The notes beneath the pieces were generated by a model that ran no database searches, was not told where the DNA came from, and saw nothing but the letters and a program-made list of their open reading frames with translations. 64,000 nt of DNA from Agaricus subrufescens. Taxonomy: Eukaryota > Basidiomycota > Agaricomycetes > Agaricales > Agaricaceae. The translations under genes and the position numbers were made by a program. Of the stretch, positions 12,153 to 24,700 are shown piece by piece. The DNA is taken from positions 2,356,001 through 2,420,000 of the forward strand of contig CM057066.1 of the NCBI GenBank assembly GCA_029945375.1. Reading direction: 5' to 3'. Each line of letters starts with the position of its first letter. The stretch's first letter is position 1.

Positions 12153-14930
12153 CGGAGGGATACGGGGGGGTGAGGTAGGGTGAGGGTGAGACGACGATGC
12201 GCGGTCGATCTACTTAAAATAACAGGATTCGGGATCTTCCACCCCGAGTTCCGTGGCTGCAGTATGGCCATGAAGGCGTCGCCAGAATAGCAGGCGGGCC
12301 GACCAGTCATGCCCACTGCGAACGGAGACCGCAGCCCAGCGCCGATCCCCTCGATGGACCAACTAAGCGACTCGCCATCCTATTTGGGCCCGTCGCTTCT
12401 CCGTCCCTCGTTGCCCGGCTATCCTGCGGAGGAGTTGGGCCAGAGTAGTGTTCAGGAGATTTTCGTGCCAGCCGGATATTCGCCGGTCAACCAGTAGCAG
12501 AAAGTTTGAGGGAAAAGGCCCGAAGATCCCGGCGATGAGATCGAGCGTGCAGCGCGGCGAGGACAGTCCCAAAAGCGGGAGGCCCTGGGAGAGAATTAAA
12601 ATTAGAGACATTAAGGTGTGGGGACGAGTAGCAAAGGCAAAATAGACAGCGCTGCATTCCCACTCTATTGATCCCTTGTTCCCACCTTGCCTGCTACTCG
12701 CCATCCGGCCTTCTTATGCGCGCGACAACACCACAGCGCTGCAATACCAGCGAGTCCAGACCGCCAACCATCATACAATTATAAACCTTGAACCCGTACC
12801 ATCAAACGAAGCCGGTAACAATTGCTGGAGAGCCAATTAACGTCAACATCATGGAGCACCATAACGAAACCGGACCAAAGCTCATTTGGGCTGTCGATAC
12901 TATGCTGAAAAGCAGATGCCCACCACGACCATCGGCGCCGACATGTCGTCGTCGCGATCGCTGCAATTACGGAGGTGAGCCCGCTCGAGTTGACAAATGC
13001 CTCGAGGATGAGTCCCTGGAATAACCGAGCCTCTATATTCATTAGTTCTACAAAACGCACAACCTGGATCCAGATCTCTGATGTGGCAACCGACATCATC
13101 ACGCCACTTTAACCCTGCTATCTACCTGAACGAAGAATCATGGAGGGAGCGTGCACGATTAGACGATAAAACGTTCCTGTGTTCCGCGCACACCGGATTA
13201 CAGTCTCACCCGAGTCGGCCAGCTGCCTCTGTTTCGAATATTCCCAATCAAAGTATTATTACATCGCCCCAGTTCTCTCGTCGTGTACAACATATACCGC
13301 GGCGATAAATGGAACTTGCCGCAGGCAGAGTCGTCGTTTACTAGCTTGACAGGTACCAGAAATATCCAGTGGCAGTCAAAATGACCTCAACCCGAACATG
13401 AGTATTACCCCGATATCCCAAGACTGTTCAAACAGACGCTGAAGGCCCCAAGTTTTTTGCAGTGGCGTCGCTTATACTTACTTTAGAAACCTGAAAAGCG
13501 AGATGGCTCTATGATCATCCAGTCTTCACTTCCTTTGTGTCTCAACCCAGCGACGTGTACACACGCGCATATATTTTTACCTACCACTCGACCCTTAATT
13601 ATGGTGTATTCGTCCCCGAATGGGTCATAGAAAACTCAAAATAATTCATCAAGACTAGGGACAACAGCGGGACTACTGAGCAGGAGACTGTGGGACAGAA
13701 GAACCGTATCATGACAGCCATCCCTCCCACTCGTTCCTATCTCCCAATCAAAAGTCTCAGGAGGACAGCCTGAACTCTGAAGATAACAAAAAGATTCTGG
13801 TGCCGGCGTTGGCGTCGGCCGGAACACAAGATAAGTACCATCCAAACGATATATCAAGCTAGCTAAGCCAAAGCTAGACAATCGATTGTGCACTGGGTTT
13901 CAAATTAGAGACCCACTAGTACATACTTGACCATTTCAGCGCAAGTAGCCCATCCGAAGCCTTCGGGTAATCTTCTCCAACAGCTTGTGGCATGTCCGAG
14001 AGTTTCGAAGACGTTTTGGACATCACGGAGTGTTTAATATCCGAGAGAATCTATTTATTGGTGTCTCATGACCTGTGGTTACTTTCGGTTGCGGCCGTAG
14101 TCATGCTAGGAACACTAGGCGGTCGTCATAAAATTCCCCAAGAGCTCTCCAATACTTCTCCAATAACGGAAAGCACTGACAGAAAGGTGGAGTACCTACA
14201 GGTCCGTATGGTTTAGTAAGCTAACCTACCGTAAGTCGGTTATTCAAGAAAGAGGCGTAACACAATGTCTTGCAAAATTCGATGCTGCCGACAATATGCA
14301 TTATAACCTTCATCACCAGCCTCTCCATCTCAAACCTACGTATAAAACGACATCGCCACTCAGACAGACTATCCTTAAACCAACAACTCAAATCTCTACC
14401 TACCACTCAAATAAGGAAGTCAAAAAACCGGGACTTGCATATTTCCAAACGGCCATCAAACAATCAATCCCTGCAAAAAAGGAAAAACTAGACGTCATTT
14501 AAGCGTGAACACCCCATAAATAAAACAAAACCCTACACTAACCACTTTTCATCTTATTCCTATTTGCCCGCTTGTTCACATTACTCCAAACGCCATTCGG
14601 GGCCATGTGAGTACTCGGCTCGCTCAATAACCCCACGCTTTTCATGGATCACAATAGTATATATCTTCGTAGCCGTAGTAGTAGTGGCGCAAACGCGTTC
14701 CCACAGCCTTGCCAACATTGCAAACAATCAGTTTAAATGTAATATTTTGATTGACCTTTGAGCGCTCAATATCAAGATTAACTCTTATGCATCGTTCTGG
14801 AACCTCAGTCTGTGAGTTGAGCTGATATCGGGGATACCTGACCCACACACCTCGTATGCAAAACAACACTATAGGAGCAAAAGATCGCAATTATTATTAC
14901 AAATTAGGAGGCCATAAAAGTGTGTACATA
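12153..14930. other. Long intergenic region with no recognised gene
   Basis: About 2.8 kb. Several frames of 60-110 codons exist on both strands (for example 12309-12704, 12779-13102, 14221-14502), but they overlap one another, have no recognisable domain and do not join through plausible introns. I found no tRNA-like box and no repeat shared with the rest of the window. The left end holds the permease promoter. Confidence 0.45.
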
Positions 14931-14934
14931 TCGC

Positions 14935-15440
14935 ATACCTGTCACCATCGCCATCGGGGTCCAACTCTACCTTCTAGCCTAACAAAGTAAGTGAGAGATA
15001 TGATCGCAATCGTCCGAATTGATGCCATCTCTCTCGGACTTTCCTTCATAACGATTAATACCATTTCTCCCCATATCGGTGAGTCTAATGGCATAACAAA
15101 GTTTAAAGCCTTGATTTTTGTTTTTCGAATCTGACAGAAAAGCATGATCGATGAATGGGGTAGTGTAGTAATAAATCGCGGGAAGATCAAAGAAGGTGAG
15201 TTTCGTTTGACATCGGGGCAACCAACCTGGATGGATTGGGAGTAGCGAAAAACACTGTAAGTGTTATCTTATACAACCCCCACAAATTACCCTCCAAAAT
15301 ATTGCGGGCCTTCAGGCGCATCCGCAGCAAGCGCGGTAATCTGGGAAACTGGCGCATAGCAATAGGGCTGAGCAACCACACCACCGATACGAGAGCCATC
15401 GTTATTCAAGCCAGCAGCGGTCACTGACTGGAACGTCGGT
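14935..15440 (-). repeat. Relic X, copy 1 (unoccupied transposon target)
   Basis: A repeated sequence found five times in the window beside NACHT genes. On the - strand it has coding-like pieces: GLNNDGSRIGGVVAQPYCYA and DAPEGPQYFGG, then CQTKLTFFDLPAIYYY, then EMASIRTIAIISL. The last piece faintly recalls the segment before the membrane helices of CorA-like proteins, but this is too weak to name. Frames are broken, so it is a relic. At 15131-15133 it has a single CTG in the context AATCTGACAG. This is the empty equivalent of the insertion site of the 26-kb element. Confidence 0.65.
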
Positions 15441-15599
15441 CGAGGGAGCCGGATTTTGACAGGAGAGTAACTGAAGTATTGATACCATAAAAAAGTAAGC
15501 GTACAACCAACACGAAACTAGTATAGTTCAGATGTTCTCCCAGACGCGAGAGCGGTGTTTCCATGGATCCTACCTTGAACTAACAATGAAAGTGTTATG

Positions 15600-15850
15600 A
15601 GATTTAAGACGACTAGCTGCAAGTATCATCACCCCAGTCTTCATCATCCAACTCTTCTTCCCAACCATCTTCGAATTTGATACCATTTCTAGTGAAAAAT
15701 TAATACGCCCACTCCGACACACCGTCCTACAGATCACAGAATCAAAGTCCCGCCACGCAATGTTCAGCAGTAAAGTCAAATATCGTGACAAGACCGCCCG
15801 GTAACTGCATTTTGAAGTGGTTTGTGAACTGCTCAAAGTGGCAAGAACAG
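15600..15850 (-). pseudogene. Decayed second copy of the NACHT C-terminal domain (gene A)
   Basis: Immediately downstream of the gene A stop, the - strand repeats the C-terminal domain: CHFEQFTNHFKM, then LVTIFDFTAEH, then after a stop GVSEW and an acidic GWEEELDDEDWGDD. These match CFQRF..H.EM, LVTVLEF and SVSEW of the intact copy. In-frame stops end it, so it cannot be used as a whole. Similar decayed copies follow genes B and C and the remnant at 27 kb, so the duplication predates the gene family. Confidence 0.7.
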
Positions 15851-15856
15851 TTAGGA

Positions 15857-18800
15857 TCATATGTCATCGTCACTTTGGTATTCACCATCCTTAGGCATGC
15901 CTGACCGAAAATAACCCTGTTTAAATCCAGTGTAAAAGTTATATATCCACTCCGACACGCTGTCTTCCGGATCCACAAATCGAAGCTCGACCACACAATC
16001 GTCAGAGGCAAACTCAAGAACTGTGACAAGATAATCCGATGACAGCATTTCAGAATGGTATTTGAAACGTTGAAAGCAGTAGTCGCAGTCAGAGTTGTTT
16101 GAGAGGATGCTCCGTGACTGAAATATCGTGGACCAATCTCGGCTATGACCTTTCCTTTTATGCTAGGTAAACAGATGATTACTAGGTTTTCGCCGCTAAA
16201 AGCTGTTGGACTCACCATCATACATGATCTATTCCATGCCTTCGCTATAGAACCCATAACCCGCAAGCGTATGCAAGAATCATCCTCGATCGCATCGAAA
16301 TTGATTGTCCCCAGCGGAACCTGCTTGAGAATGCCATGGTCAAGGAACTCACTACGCCAAGGTTCTTGCTTACACAAGAGTTCAGTAACATAACCAGGAT
16401 AGAATTCAGCACAACGTACAAACGGAAAGTCTTGCATAACATTTATGAGAAAAATATGACCCAGCTTGTTGAAACACGTGGTCAACACATGCATGCATAG
16501 CGGATTCCGGAAAGCTTGTACTTTTCTTTCAAGCCCATACTGCAGCAAAGCGACAGCTGCATCGAACATCTTCAAGCGTGTTTTGTAATCATCATCGTTG
16601 CCAGCACCCGGCCATGAAATGGAGATGCTATTCTGAGTCCCAGGACGATTTTTGAACCTATTACGACACCAATGCATGTCGAAGTCACCTTCGTTTCCTC
16701 TATCACTATGAACACCATCGGGAGCTTTACGAATAATATCCAGGGCCAGCTGATCGCCGAGTTGCCTGACTTCAGAGTCGATATCGGGGGAGAATCCAGA
16801 TCGTTCAAAGTCTCGTAGGTAGTCGTAGAACGATTTGTGGAAGAAATCAAGGGGTTTTGTTGCAGCGTCTTCGTGTTTAGGGACAATAGCAACAGCGTGG
16901 ATATGGTGGGTGGCAGCATATGCAGCAGTTTCGGTCATCCCCAACAAGTTACAAATGAAACGGAAGGGTTCCAACTCCAGTTCATTAATGTCAGGGTGTC
17001 CCATGTGTACGAGTAGTAGTTTTCTAGTATTATCCATAGTTTTGGCCGGAATCTTGGACATTATATATTTATACAATGCATCGAGTTGCGCCATCGGATG
17101 ATCTTCTCCAGATAGATTAGAATTTGTCGTACCATCAATGCACTTCAAAACATCATCAAGCTGGCCGGCAGGGTCCCCGCAGTTAGGATTACTGATGTAT
17201 CGGACCACCGTCGCAGCGTATGCGAATAATCCACCAGAGGCATTCGTGATTTTGAATAGGGCATCATTAGAGGGCCACTGTAACAAGTGCCGTAGAGCAT
17301 CCGATGACAACTTGATCGCTTTAAACTTATCGCGAATGTAGAATTTGACATCTTCATACGCCTCAGCGGAGTCCACTCTGATTTCCTCCTTTTCATACGA
17401 GGCTGCGACTTCGGGTTGAGAAAAGAAGGATGTGATATGGGGTTCGGGGCGACTAGCGACCATCCACACAATAGGCGAAGAAGGGTAGGTCATGCAAAAG
17501 GATGAAATGAGGTCGAGGAGCTCCTTCTGCGTCGAGACATTGGCACACTCATCAAGACCATCGAGGATGATCAAGACCCGGGAGGAAGGGGGCAGGAATG
17601 GATGACGAATGAACGGGTCAATTATGAATTTGTCAAACTGAGTTGGTAGTGATTTACGGAAATAGGAAGGATCGCGTGTGATTTCGCGTTGAACAAAGAT
17701 GCGATATGAATCGAGTTTGGTAGCTAGCTGGTAAGCTATGGTGTTGACTGTTTTTGTTCCATCTTGGCGGCCGTTGATAGAAAAGAAAATGGTGGCACCA
17801 ACGACAACATTTGAGTGATGACCTAAGTCTCGAGCGGCAGACTGCATGATTGCCGATTTTCCGACTCCGGCTGAACCTACTACCCATCGCAACTTCCGGG
17901 GCCCATCGCAGGTGAGGACGAAGTCTCGACAGCGTTTTATGATCTCCAATCGTGTTCCGGGATGGCACTGTAGTGGCATGTTGGGATCTGAAGAATCAAA
18001 TTCGGCTCCTATTATAGTTTCTTTGAGGAAGGAAGACATAACTACGGAATACGAGATTAGGTGGTTCCGATTACATAAAATGATGATTTCCTTACAGTCG
18101 TTGTCCGACATGTTCAAAGTCGCTAGCCATAACAAATGTCAGTTGTTGTATATAGTAAAGGAGAGGTATCCTCACAATCGGGAGCATCAATGAACACACC
18201 ACCCTGTAACGAAAAATTGCTAGCTTGGTAGAACATGCCCTGACCAGGGTTCGCTTGGCGTTGTAGACGGTGATCGGACAGCTGCTAGGAACAGTTGAGA
18301 GTGGATATAAATCGATGACAAGTAGTTACTCACAGACGGTTGTTGCAGCATGATAGATCGCCGCTCAGGGTGGCTTCGCGTCTGTAACACTTGCTCAGGT
18401 TGAGTACGTTGGGGTGCAGCATGGTATGTCTGGTATGATGGATGATGTTCAACGCTCGTTGAATGATTGTGGTTTACAGAGTTAGGTGGCGCCATATGAA
18501 CAAGTGACGACTGACGGGGGATGGACAAGCTGGGATGTGGTGGAATTGCATCCAGCGATGGAGAAGTGTTGGGTGGAAGCGACCGCCGGTAGCCAGCGGG
18601 GTGGAAATCAGCATTAGGTAAAGAATATCGGGAGTTTTCGAACGTCAGATTTACTGATGGACTTTGGGCAACAGTATCAGTGATAGGAATGTGGCCAAAC
18701 CAGACATCAAAAGCAGGGAGAATATTCCCATGGGAAGGGGGGAGAGGCGACGAGAAAGAGGGGCAAGGAGGTAAAGACAAGATTTGGGAGTTGAAGAAGT

Positions 18801-19095
18801 TATCGTAAAGGGTGGAAAATGAAGTGCCGGGAACTGCGACGCCAGGAACAGCTAGAAGCTGTTGTGGAGCTGAATAAGATAGAGGCTGGCCGTTGATTTG
18901 GATATCAGGTGGGGTATAAATGTTTTCTGCAAAGACTGTAGGATACAGAGATAGCGACGTGTGCAGACTCGATTGGCCAGGTTGGTTTTGCACATTACTT
19001 GGGGAGGAAGGATGAGAGTACAAACGAGAAGAAGGACAACTAGGGTAAGGTGTGGATGGATGGGGAGGGCAGCGGGGAGGGCGATCGCAGGGCAT
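15857..19095 (-). CDS. NACHT-domain NTPase A (NLR-like)
   Basis: Exons 19095-18334, 18284-18176, 18122-18096, 18041-16216 and 16162-15857 join in frame to about 1009 residues. Residues 1-254 are Pro/Ser-rich and probably disordered. Exon 2 carries GQGMFYQASNFSLQGGVF. Then come CHPGTR, Walker A GSAGVGKSAI (about 355), Walker B LIILDGLDEC (about 456), SRPEPHI, and a helical region to residue 908. The last exon encodes a small domain with CDYCFQRF, LVTVLEF and VDPEDSVSEW and an acidic end. Fungal NACHT proteins are STAND switches linked to incompatibility, defence and cell death; the role here is inferred. Intron 4 (53 bp) can also be read through, reaching the second C-terminal copy in frame. 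The start MPCDRPP is shared with B (and MPSDR in C). A CTCAG acceptor just upstream suggests a 5'-UTR intron. Confidence 0.88.
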
Positions 19096-19126
19096 GGGGC
19101 TGAGAGAAACAGACACGGTAGTAAGC

Positions 19127-19720
19127 TATTTGAGCACGAGCATCGGACAGGCAGTGCCCACAGCCCTCTCGTCCACCACTAGTTCATCTACAAGATCGAG
19201 CACCGTGACCACTAATGGCACTGATCGACTGCTTCGGGCACAGCCAATCACCACACTCCAATTGACTTCGGCACAGCTCTAAAATGGGTTCCAACGCGCA
19301 ATCTAACAGGATGCAGTGCACTGATAGACACCTTCGCTCATAATTTCGACAGCAACAGTTTGGCCCACACGCCATCAGACCTACATCCCCTCAATGGCAG
19401 CTGCATCCATCGGCATGAGGTATTGGCTGGAGAACCTCACCTGTCTATTCATATCTCACTTTCTCCTTTCATGGTCGGTAGCATCTGCCGTTCAACCTTC
19501 TACTCCCAACTCTCTACATATATAGAGTTAATGGTTGTGGTAGTGTCATGCCGCATCATCATGTAGCTTCCCCGGCTTGTCCAGTCAAAACACGCCCCGT
19601 CATCTCTTTGTCAGTCTTTTGCTCGTTCTGTCGTCTGTCTTTTGCTCTGCAGTTTTGCTATTCTTATGCCTCTCAGTCATGAATCCTGGAACTTATTCCG
19701 TCAAACAAGCCTTGCTGGGG
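19127..19720. repeat. Upstream block of NACHT gene A, repeated beside other copies
   Basis: About 590 bp directly upstream of gene A is repeated at 25083-25670, 27273-27725 and 27733-28330. Shared landmarks are GCTATTTGAGCACGAGCATC, CCGTGACCACTRATGGCACTG, and a CTCTACATATAT stretch near 19515 that could be a TATA element on the - strand. It is probably the promoter and 5'-UTR of the NACHT genes. No coding content recognised. Confidence 0.6.
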
Positions 19721-19799
19721 GTTTCGCTAGTTCTTCCACTGTACCTCCGACGCCGGAAATGAAGCATAACTCTCACGATTGCCATTGGAATCTAATTTC

Positions 19800-20740
19800 T
19801 CCTCCTAAACTCGTGAAGTAAGATATGATCACAATTGCCTGAATCGATGCCATTCCCATTGCAATTTCCTTCATGACAATCAATACCACTTCTCACCATA
19901 TCGGTGAGTCCAATGATTTATTCTCCCAATCTGACATAAAGGCCCGATTGACAGATGGGGTATTGAAAAGGGGTAAGTTCTTTCAACAATGCGACTGGTA
20001 AAACAGTCGCATGGCCTCAGAACCGGTAGTAAGTGGTGGAAGTGACAAGACGCCAAGAGAGAGATAGAGAGAGGGAAAGCAAGAAGACGAGTTTGTGATG
20101 TTGATGAAGTGAGATAAGTGAGAAGTGACCGAATTCGAAGGAGGGGCTCTAGCTATGACAAAGTGGGTTTTAAATATGGTAGGGAAAGTATCTATGCGAT
20201 GAGAGGGAGTGTGAGTAAATAGTCAAAAAAAAAAAGGAAGATAGAGAACGCACAATTGCATGCTTAGTCGTGCATTGTGCTGTCTGGGCGGACACCGTTG
20301 TCGTCTCCTGGTCCAGCGGACGCCGTGCCTCCGAGGACATATCATACAGTGTATGGCTTGTGGTGCCTTGTCGGTCCATCCTTGAGTGGCATGTAGTGGT
20401 GGTGGTCAAGCAGAGGTCTTTGAGTGGGTGATCGACTGTGTCAAGCGCAGCCAATCTGCCATCCCTACAGTACTGTAGCAATAAATCACGAAAATATTGG
20501 AGAGGCTGAGCTACATTTAACATCAGGGAAACTAGCTTGGGTGGATTAGGGATAGTGAACAGTACCATGAGTGTTACACTATGCAGCCTTCCACAAACCT
20601 CCCTCCTAAATATCGCGGGTCTTCGGGCACACATGCAGCAACCTCGGGATTAGTCCAAATGGTGTGTATAAGGAAGCATGCTACGAACAGGAGAGCCTTT
20701 GTGACTAGGAACAGCAGACAGTGACTAGAACGTCAGTCGA
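19800..20740 (-). repeat. Relic X, copy 2 (with unoccupied target site)
   Basis: Two blocks, 19805-19975 and 20410-20740, match relic X at 14935-15440, separated by about 430 bp of other DNA containing a poly-A run. The EMASIRTIAIIS-equivalent reads KEIAMGMASIQAIVIIS on the - strand, and the TLMVLFTIPNPPKLVSLM stretch matches TLTVFFATPNPSRLV of copy 1. A single CTG at 19931-19933 (CCAATCTGACAT) is a second empty equivalent of the transposon target. Confidence 0.6.
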
Positions 20741-20754
20741 GTCAGATATATGAG

Positions 20755-21560
20755 TACTTGAGTGATCGGCTATGTCCGATTGGGCCGATCACCATCCCTG
20801 ACTACAACCACCATCATCCCGAATGCCCGCACTCGCTTTCCCCCAACCAGCACTCTCGCGGAGCGGCCTACCCTCAAGACGGCTCACGAAATTCAACACA
20901 AGCTCAATCCCTGAGTCTCAAGTCATTGCAGGGGCGAAAACCAATATATACCAGCCACTCTTGGCGCCTGGACTCGTCCTCCCGACGTACAACAGCAACA
21001 TCGGCCATGTATTTTGGCAGCTAGGGAATGGAGTAGAGAATGGCTCTCTCCTTTTTTAAAGAGGAGGATAAGGGAATTATTCGTTTCAATTCAGTTTGAT
21101 ATCGGGTACGAATTCTCACTTCTTTCTTTCATCATCGGTGGCTTTCACCACTCGACCCTCTACACTAAATAAATTTGTATACAGAGGGCCTCGCTGTAGT
21201 ATGATAGGTATCGAATAAATACCCTTTGCTTCCTCGCTGTTCGATCGCCCCAGCACCCATCGTCATTTTGGTAGTCTTGAATCTCTGTCTCTGTCCTCTC
21301 GCCGTCTCGCTCCCTTCTACCACCTCTTTTTGCTCTCGCCGTCTTGGCTCTCTTTTGGCCATTTTGCTCCTGGTTCTGAGGCATCGAGGTCGTTTCGTCG
21401 ACCTCACATCGTTGAAGAACTTGTTGGCACTTCAGCATAACCATACAATCCACGCGAAACTAGTACAATTCAGATACTCTCCTAGAGGCGAGAGCACTGA
21501 TTGATGGACCCTACATTAAACTAACAACGGAAGTGCTACGAGATTGAAGACGACTAGCCA
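20755..21560. repeat. Flank of the tandem unit (A/B spacer)
   Basis: About 800 bp repeated nearly intact at 26045-26880 and partly at 55025-55480. It begins with the short palindrome TCGGCTATGTCCGATTGGGC-like sequence, contains CCGCACTCGCTTTCCCC and a CTCGCTGTAGTATGATAGG stretch, and ends at the 3' side of the next NACHT gene. No gene recognised. It marks the edge of the duplicated unit. Confidence 0.6.
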
Positions 21561-21561
21561 T

Positions 21562-21785
21562 AAGTATCATCACCTCAACTTTCATCATCTAATTCTTCTT
21601 CCCAACCACCTTCTAATTCGACGCCGTTTCCAATGAGAAATACTACACCCACTCCGACACACCATCCTCCAGATCACAGAATCAAAGTTCCCCAATGCCG
21701 TATCAAGTAGTAAGGTCAAAAACCGTGACGAGACAACACGATAAGCCCATTTTGTAGTGGCTTGTGAATCGTTGAAAACAGCAAG
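21562..21785 (-). pseudogene. Decayed second copy of the NACHT C-terminal domain (gene B)
   Basis: Just below the gene B stop the - strand reads YACCFQRFTSHYKM and LVTVFDLTT before a stop, then in other frames GVSEW and GWEEELDDES. This is the same vestigial duplicate as beside genes A and C. Confidence 0.7.
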
Positions 21786-21790
21786 CATAT

Positions 21791-24700
21791 TTAGGGTTGC
21801 GTGTCATCGTCACTTTGGTATTCACCATCCGAGAGCTCGTCACCGGGAACATCGAATGTGCCGGTGTAAAAGGTGTATATCCATTCCGACACGCTGTCTT
21901 CCGAATCCACAAATCGAAGCTCGACCACAGATTGGTTAGAGGTGAACTCAAGAACTGTGACAAGATAGTCCGATGACAGCATTTCAGAATGGTTTTTGAA
22001 ACGTTGAAAGCAGTAGGCGCAGCGACAGCCCAGGAATAGGAACACTTCAGGTGGCCGAAATATCGTGGACCAATCTCGGCTATGACCTTTCCTTTTATGC
22101 TAGGTAAACAGATGATTACTAGGTTTTCCCCGCTAAAAGCTGTTTGACTCACTATACAGGATCTATTCCATGCCTTCGCTATAGAACCCTTAACCCGCAA
22201 GCGTATGTAAGAATAATGCCGGATCGCATCAAAATTGATTGTCCCCAGCGGAACCTGCTTGAGAATGCCATGGTCAAGGAGCTCACTACGCCAAGGTTCT
22301 TGCTTACACAAGAGTTCAGTAACATAACCAGGATGGAATTCAGCACAACGTACAAACGGAAAGTCTGCCATAACATTTATGGGAAAAATTTGACTCAGCT
22401 CGTCGAAACATGTGGTCAACACATGCATGCATAGCGGATTCCGGAAAGCTTGTACTTTTCTCTTAAGCCCATCCTGCAGCAAATCGACAGCTATATCGAA
22501 CATCTCGAAGCGTATTTTGTAATCATCATCCTTGCCAGCACCCGGCCATGAAAGGGAGATGCTATTCTGAGTCCCAGGACGATTTTTGAACGTATTGCCA
22601 CACCATTGCATGTACAAGTCACCTTTGTTTCCTCTATCAGTATGAACACCATCGGGAGCTTTACGAATAATATCCAGGGCCAGCTGATCCCAGTGTTGCC
22701 TGGCTTCAGAGTCGATATCGGGGGAGAATCCAGATCGTTCAAAGTCTCGTAGGTAGTCATAGAACGATTTGTGGAAGAATTCAAGGGGTTCTGCTGCAGC
22801 TTCTCCGCGACTAGGGACAATAGCAACAGCGTGGATATGGTGAGTGGCAGCATAGGCAGCAGTTTCGGTCATCCCCAACAAGTTACAAAAGAGACGGAAG
22901 GGTTTTTCAAATCCGTTCAATTTGGTGCGCCCTATGTATATGAGTAGTAGTTTTCTGGTATTAGCCATAGTTTTGGCCGGAATCTTGGACATTATATATT
23001 TATACAATGCATCCAGTTGCGCCATCGGGTGGTCTTCTCCAGATAGATTAGAATTCGTTGTGCCATCAATGAACTCCAAAACATCATCAAGCTGGCCGGC
23101 AGGGTCCCCGCAGGTAGGGTCACTGATGTACCGGACCACCGTCGAAGCATACGCGAATAATCCACCAGAAGCATTCGTAATTTTAAATAGAGCATCATCA
23201 GAGGGCCACTGTGACAAGTGCTGTAGAGCATCCGATGACAACTTGATCTCTCTAAACTTATCGCGAAGGTAGAGTTTGACATCTTCATACGCCTCAGCGG
23301 AGTCCACCTTGATTTCCTCTTTTTCATACGAGGCTGCGACTTCCGGTTGGGAAAAGAAGGATGTGATGTGGGGTTCGGGGCGGCTAGCAACCATCCACAC
23401 AATAGGCGAAGAAGGGTAGGTCATGCAAAAGGATGAAATGAGGTCGAGGAGCTCCTTCTGCATCGAGACATTGGAACACTCGTCAAGACCATCGAGGATG
23501 ATCAAGACCCGAGAGGAAGGGGGCAGGAATGGATGATGAATGAACGGGTCAATTATGAATTTGTCGAACTGAGTTGGTAGTGCTTTACGGAAATAGGAAG
23601 GATCGCGTGCGATTTTGCGTTGAACAAAGAGGCGATATGGATCGAGTTTGGTAGCTAGCTGGTAAGCTATAGTGTTGACTGCTTTGGTTCCATCTTGGTG
23701 GCCGTTGATAGAAAAGAAAATGGTGGCGCCAGCAACATTTGAGTGATGACCTAATTCTCGAGCGGCAGACTGCATGATCACTGATTTTCCGACACCGGCT
23801 GAACCTACTACCCATAGCAACTTCCGGGGCCCATCGCAGGTGAGGACGAAGTCTCGACAGCGTTTTATGATCTCCAATCGTGTTCCGGGATGGCACTGTA
23901 GTGGCATGTTGGGATCCGAAGAATCAAATTCGGCTCCTATTATTGTTTCTTTGAGGAAGGAAGACATAACTAGGGAATACGAGATCAGCTTACTTTGACT
24001 ATATAAGATAATGATCTCCTTACAGTCGTTGTCCGACATGTTCAAGGTCACTAGTCATAACAAATGTCAGTTGTCGTGTATCTAATAAAGGAGAGGGGTC
24101 CTTACGATTGGGAGTGTTGTTGTCAATGAGGACGGCACCTTGTAGTGAAAAATTGCTCGCTTGATAGAACATACCCTGACCAGGGTTCGCTTGGCGCTGT
24201 AGACGATGATTGGGCAGCTGCTAGGAACAGTTGAGAGCAGATATGGATCGATGCTAAGTAGTTACTCACAGACGTTTGTTGCAGCATGATAGATCGGTGC
24301 TCAGGGTGGCCTCGGGTCTGTAACGCTTGTTCAAGTTGAGGACGTTGGGGAGCGGCATGGTGCACGTGGGATGATGGAAGATGTTCGACGCTCCATGAAT
24401 AATCATGGTTTACTGGGCCTGGTGGCGCGGGATGAATAAATGGCGACTGGGGGGAGAGAAACACGTTGGAATGCAGTTGAGCTGCACCCAGGGATGAAGA
24501 GGTGTTGGGTACAGGCGATGGGAGATGGCCAGCAGGGTAATAATCGTCATCATGCAAAAAATATTGGGAGTTTTCGAACAGCGGATATATTGATGGGTTT
24601 TGATGGGTGTTGGGCAACACGTGGGTACCAGCATTAGTGACGGGAGGGTAGCTAGACAATGAGAGATCAAAAGCAGGGGAAACAATCTGATGGGAAGGAG

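Noticed and set aside
12309..13310. Several 60-110 codon frames in the large intergenic region
   Set aside because: Mutually overlapping on both strands, no recognisable motif, no plausible splicing to neighbours.
15742..18135. A single 797-codon open frame as the whole gene A protein
   Set aside because: It lacks an ATG at its start, begins within an intron region, and passes through intron 4 into a wrong frame of the C-terminal exon. The spliced model is consistent with B and C. The read-through is kept only as a finding.
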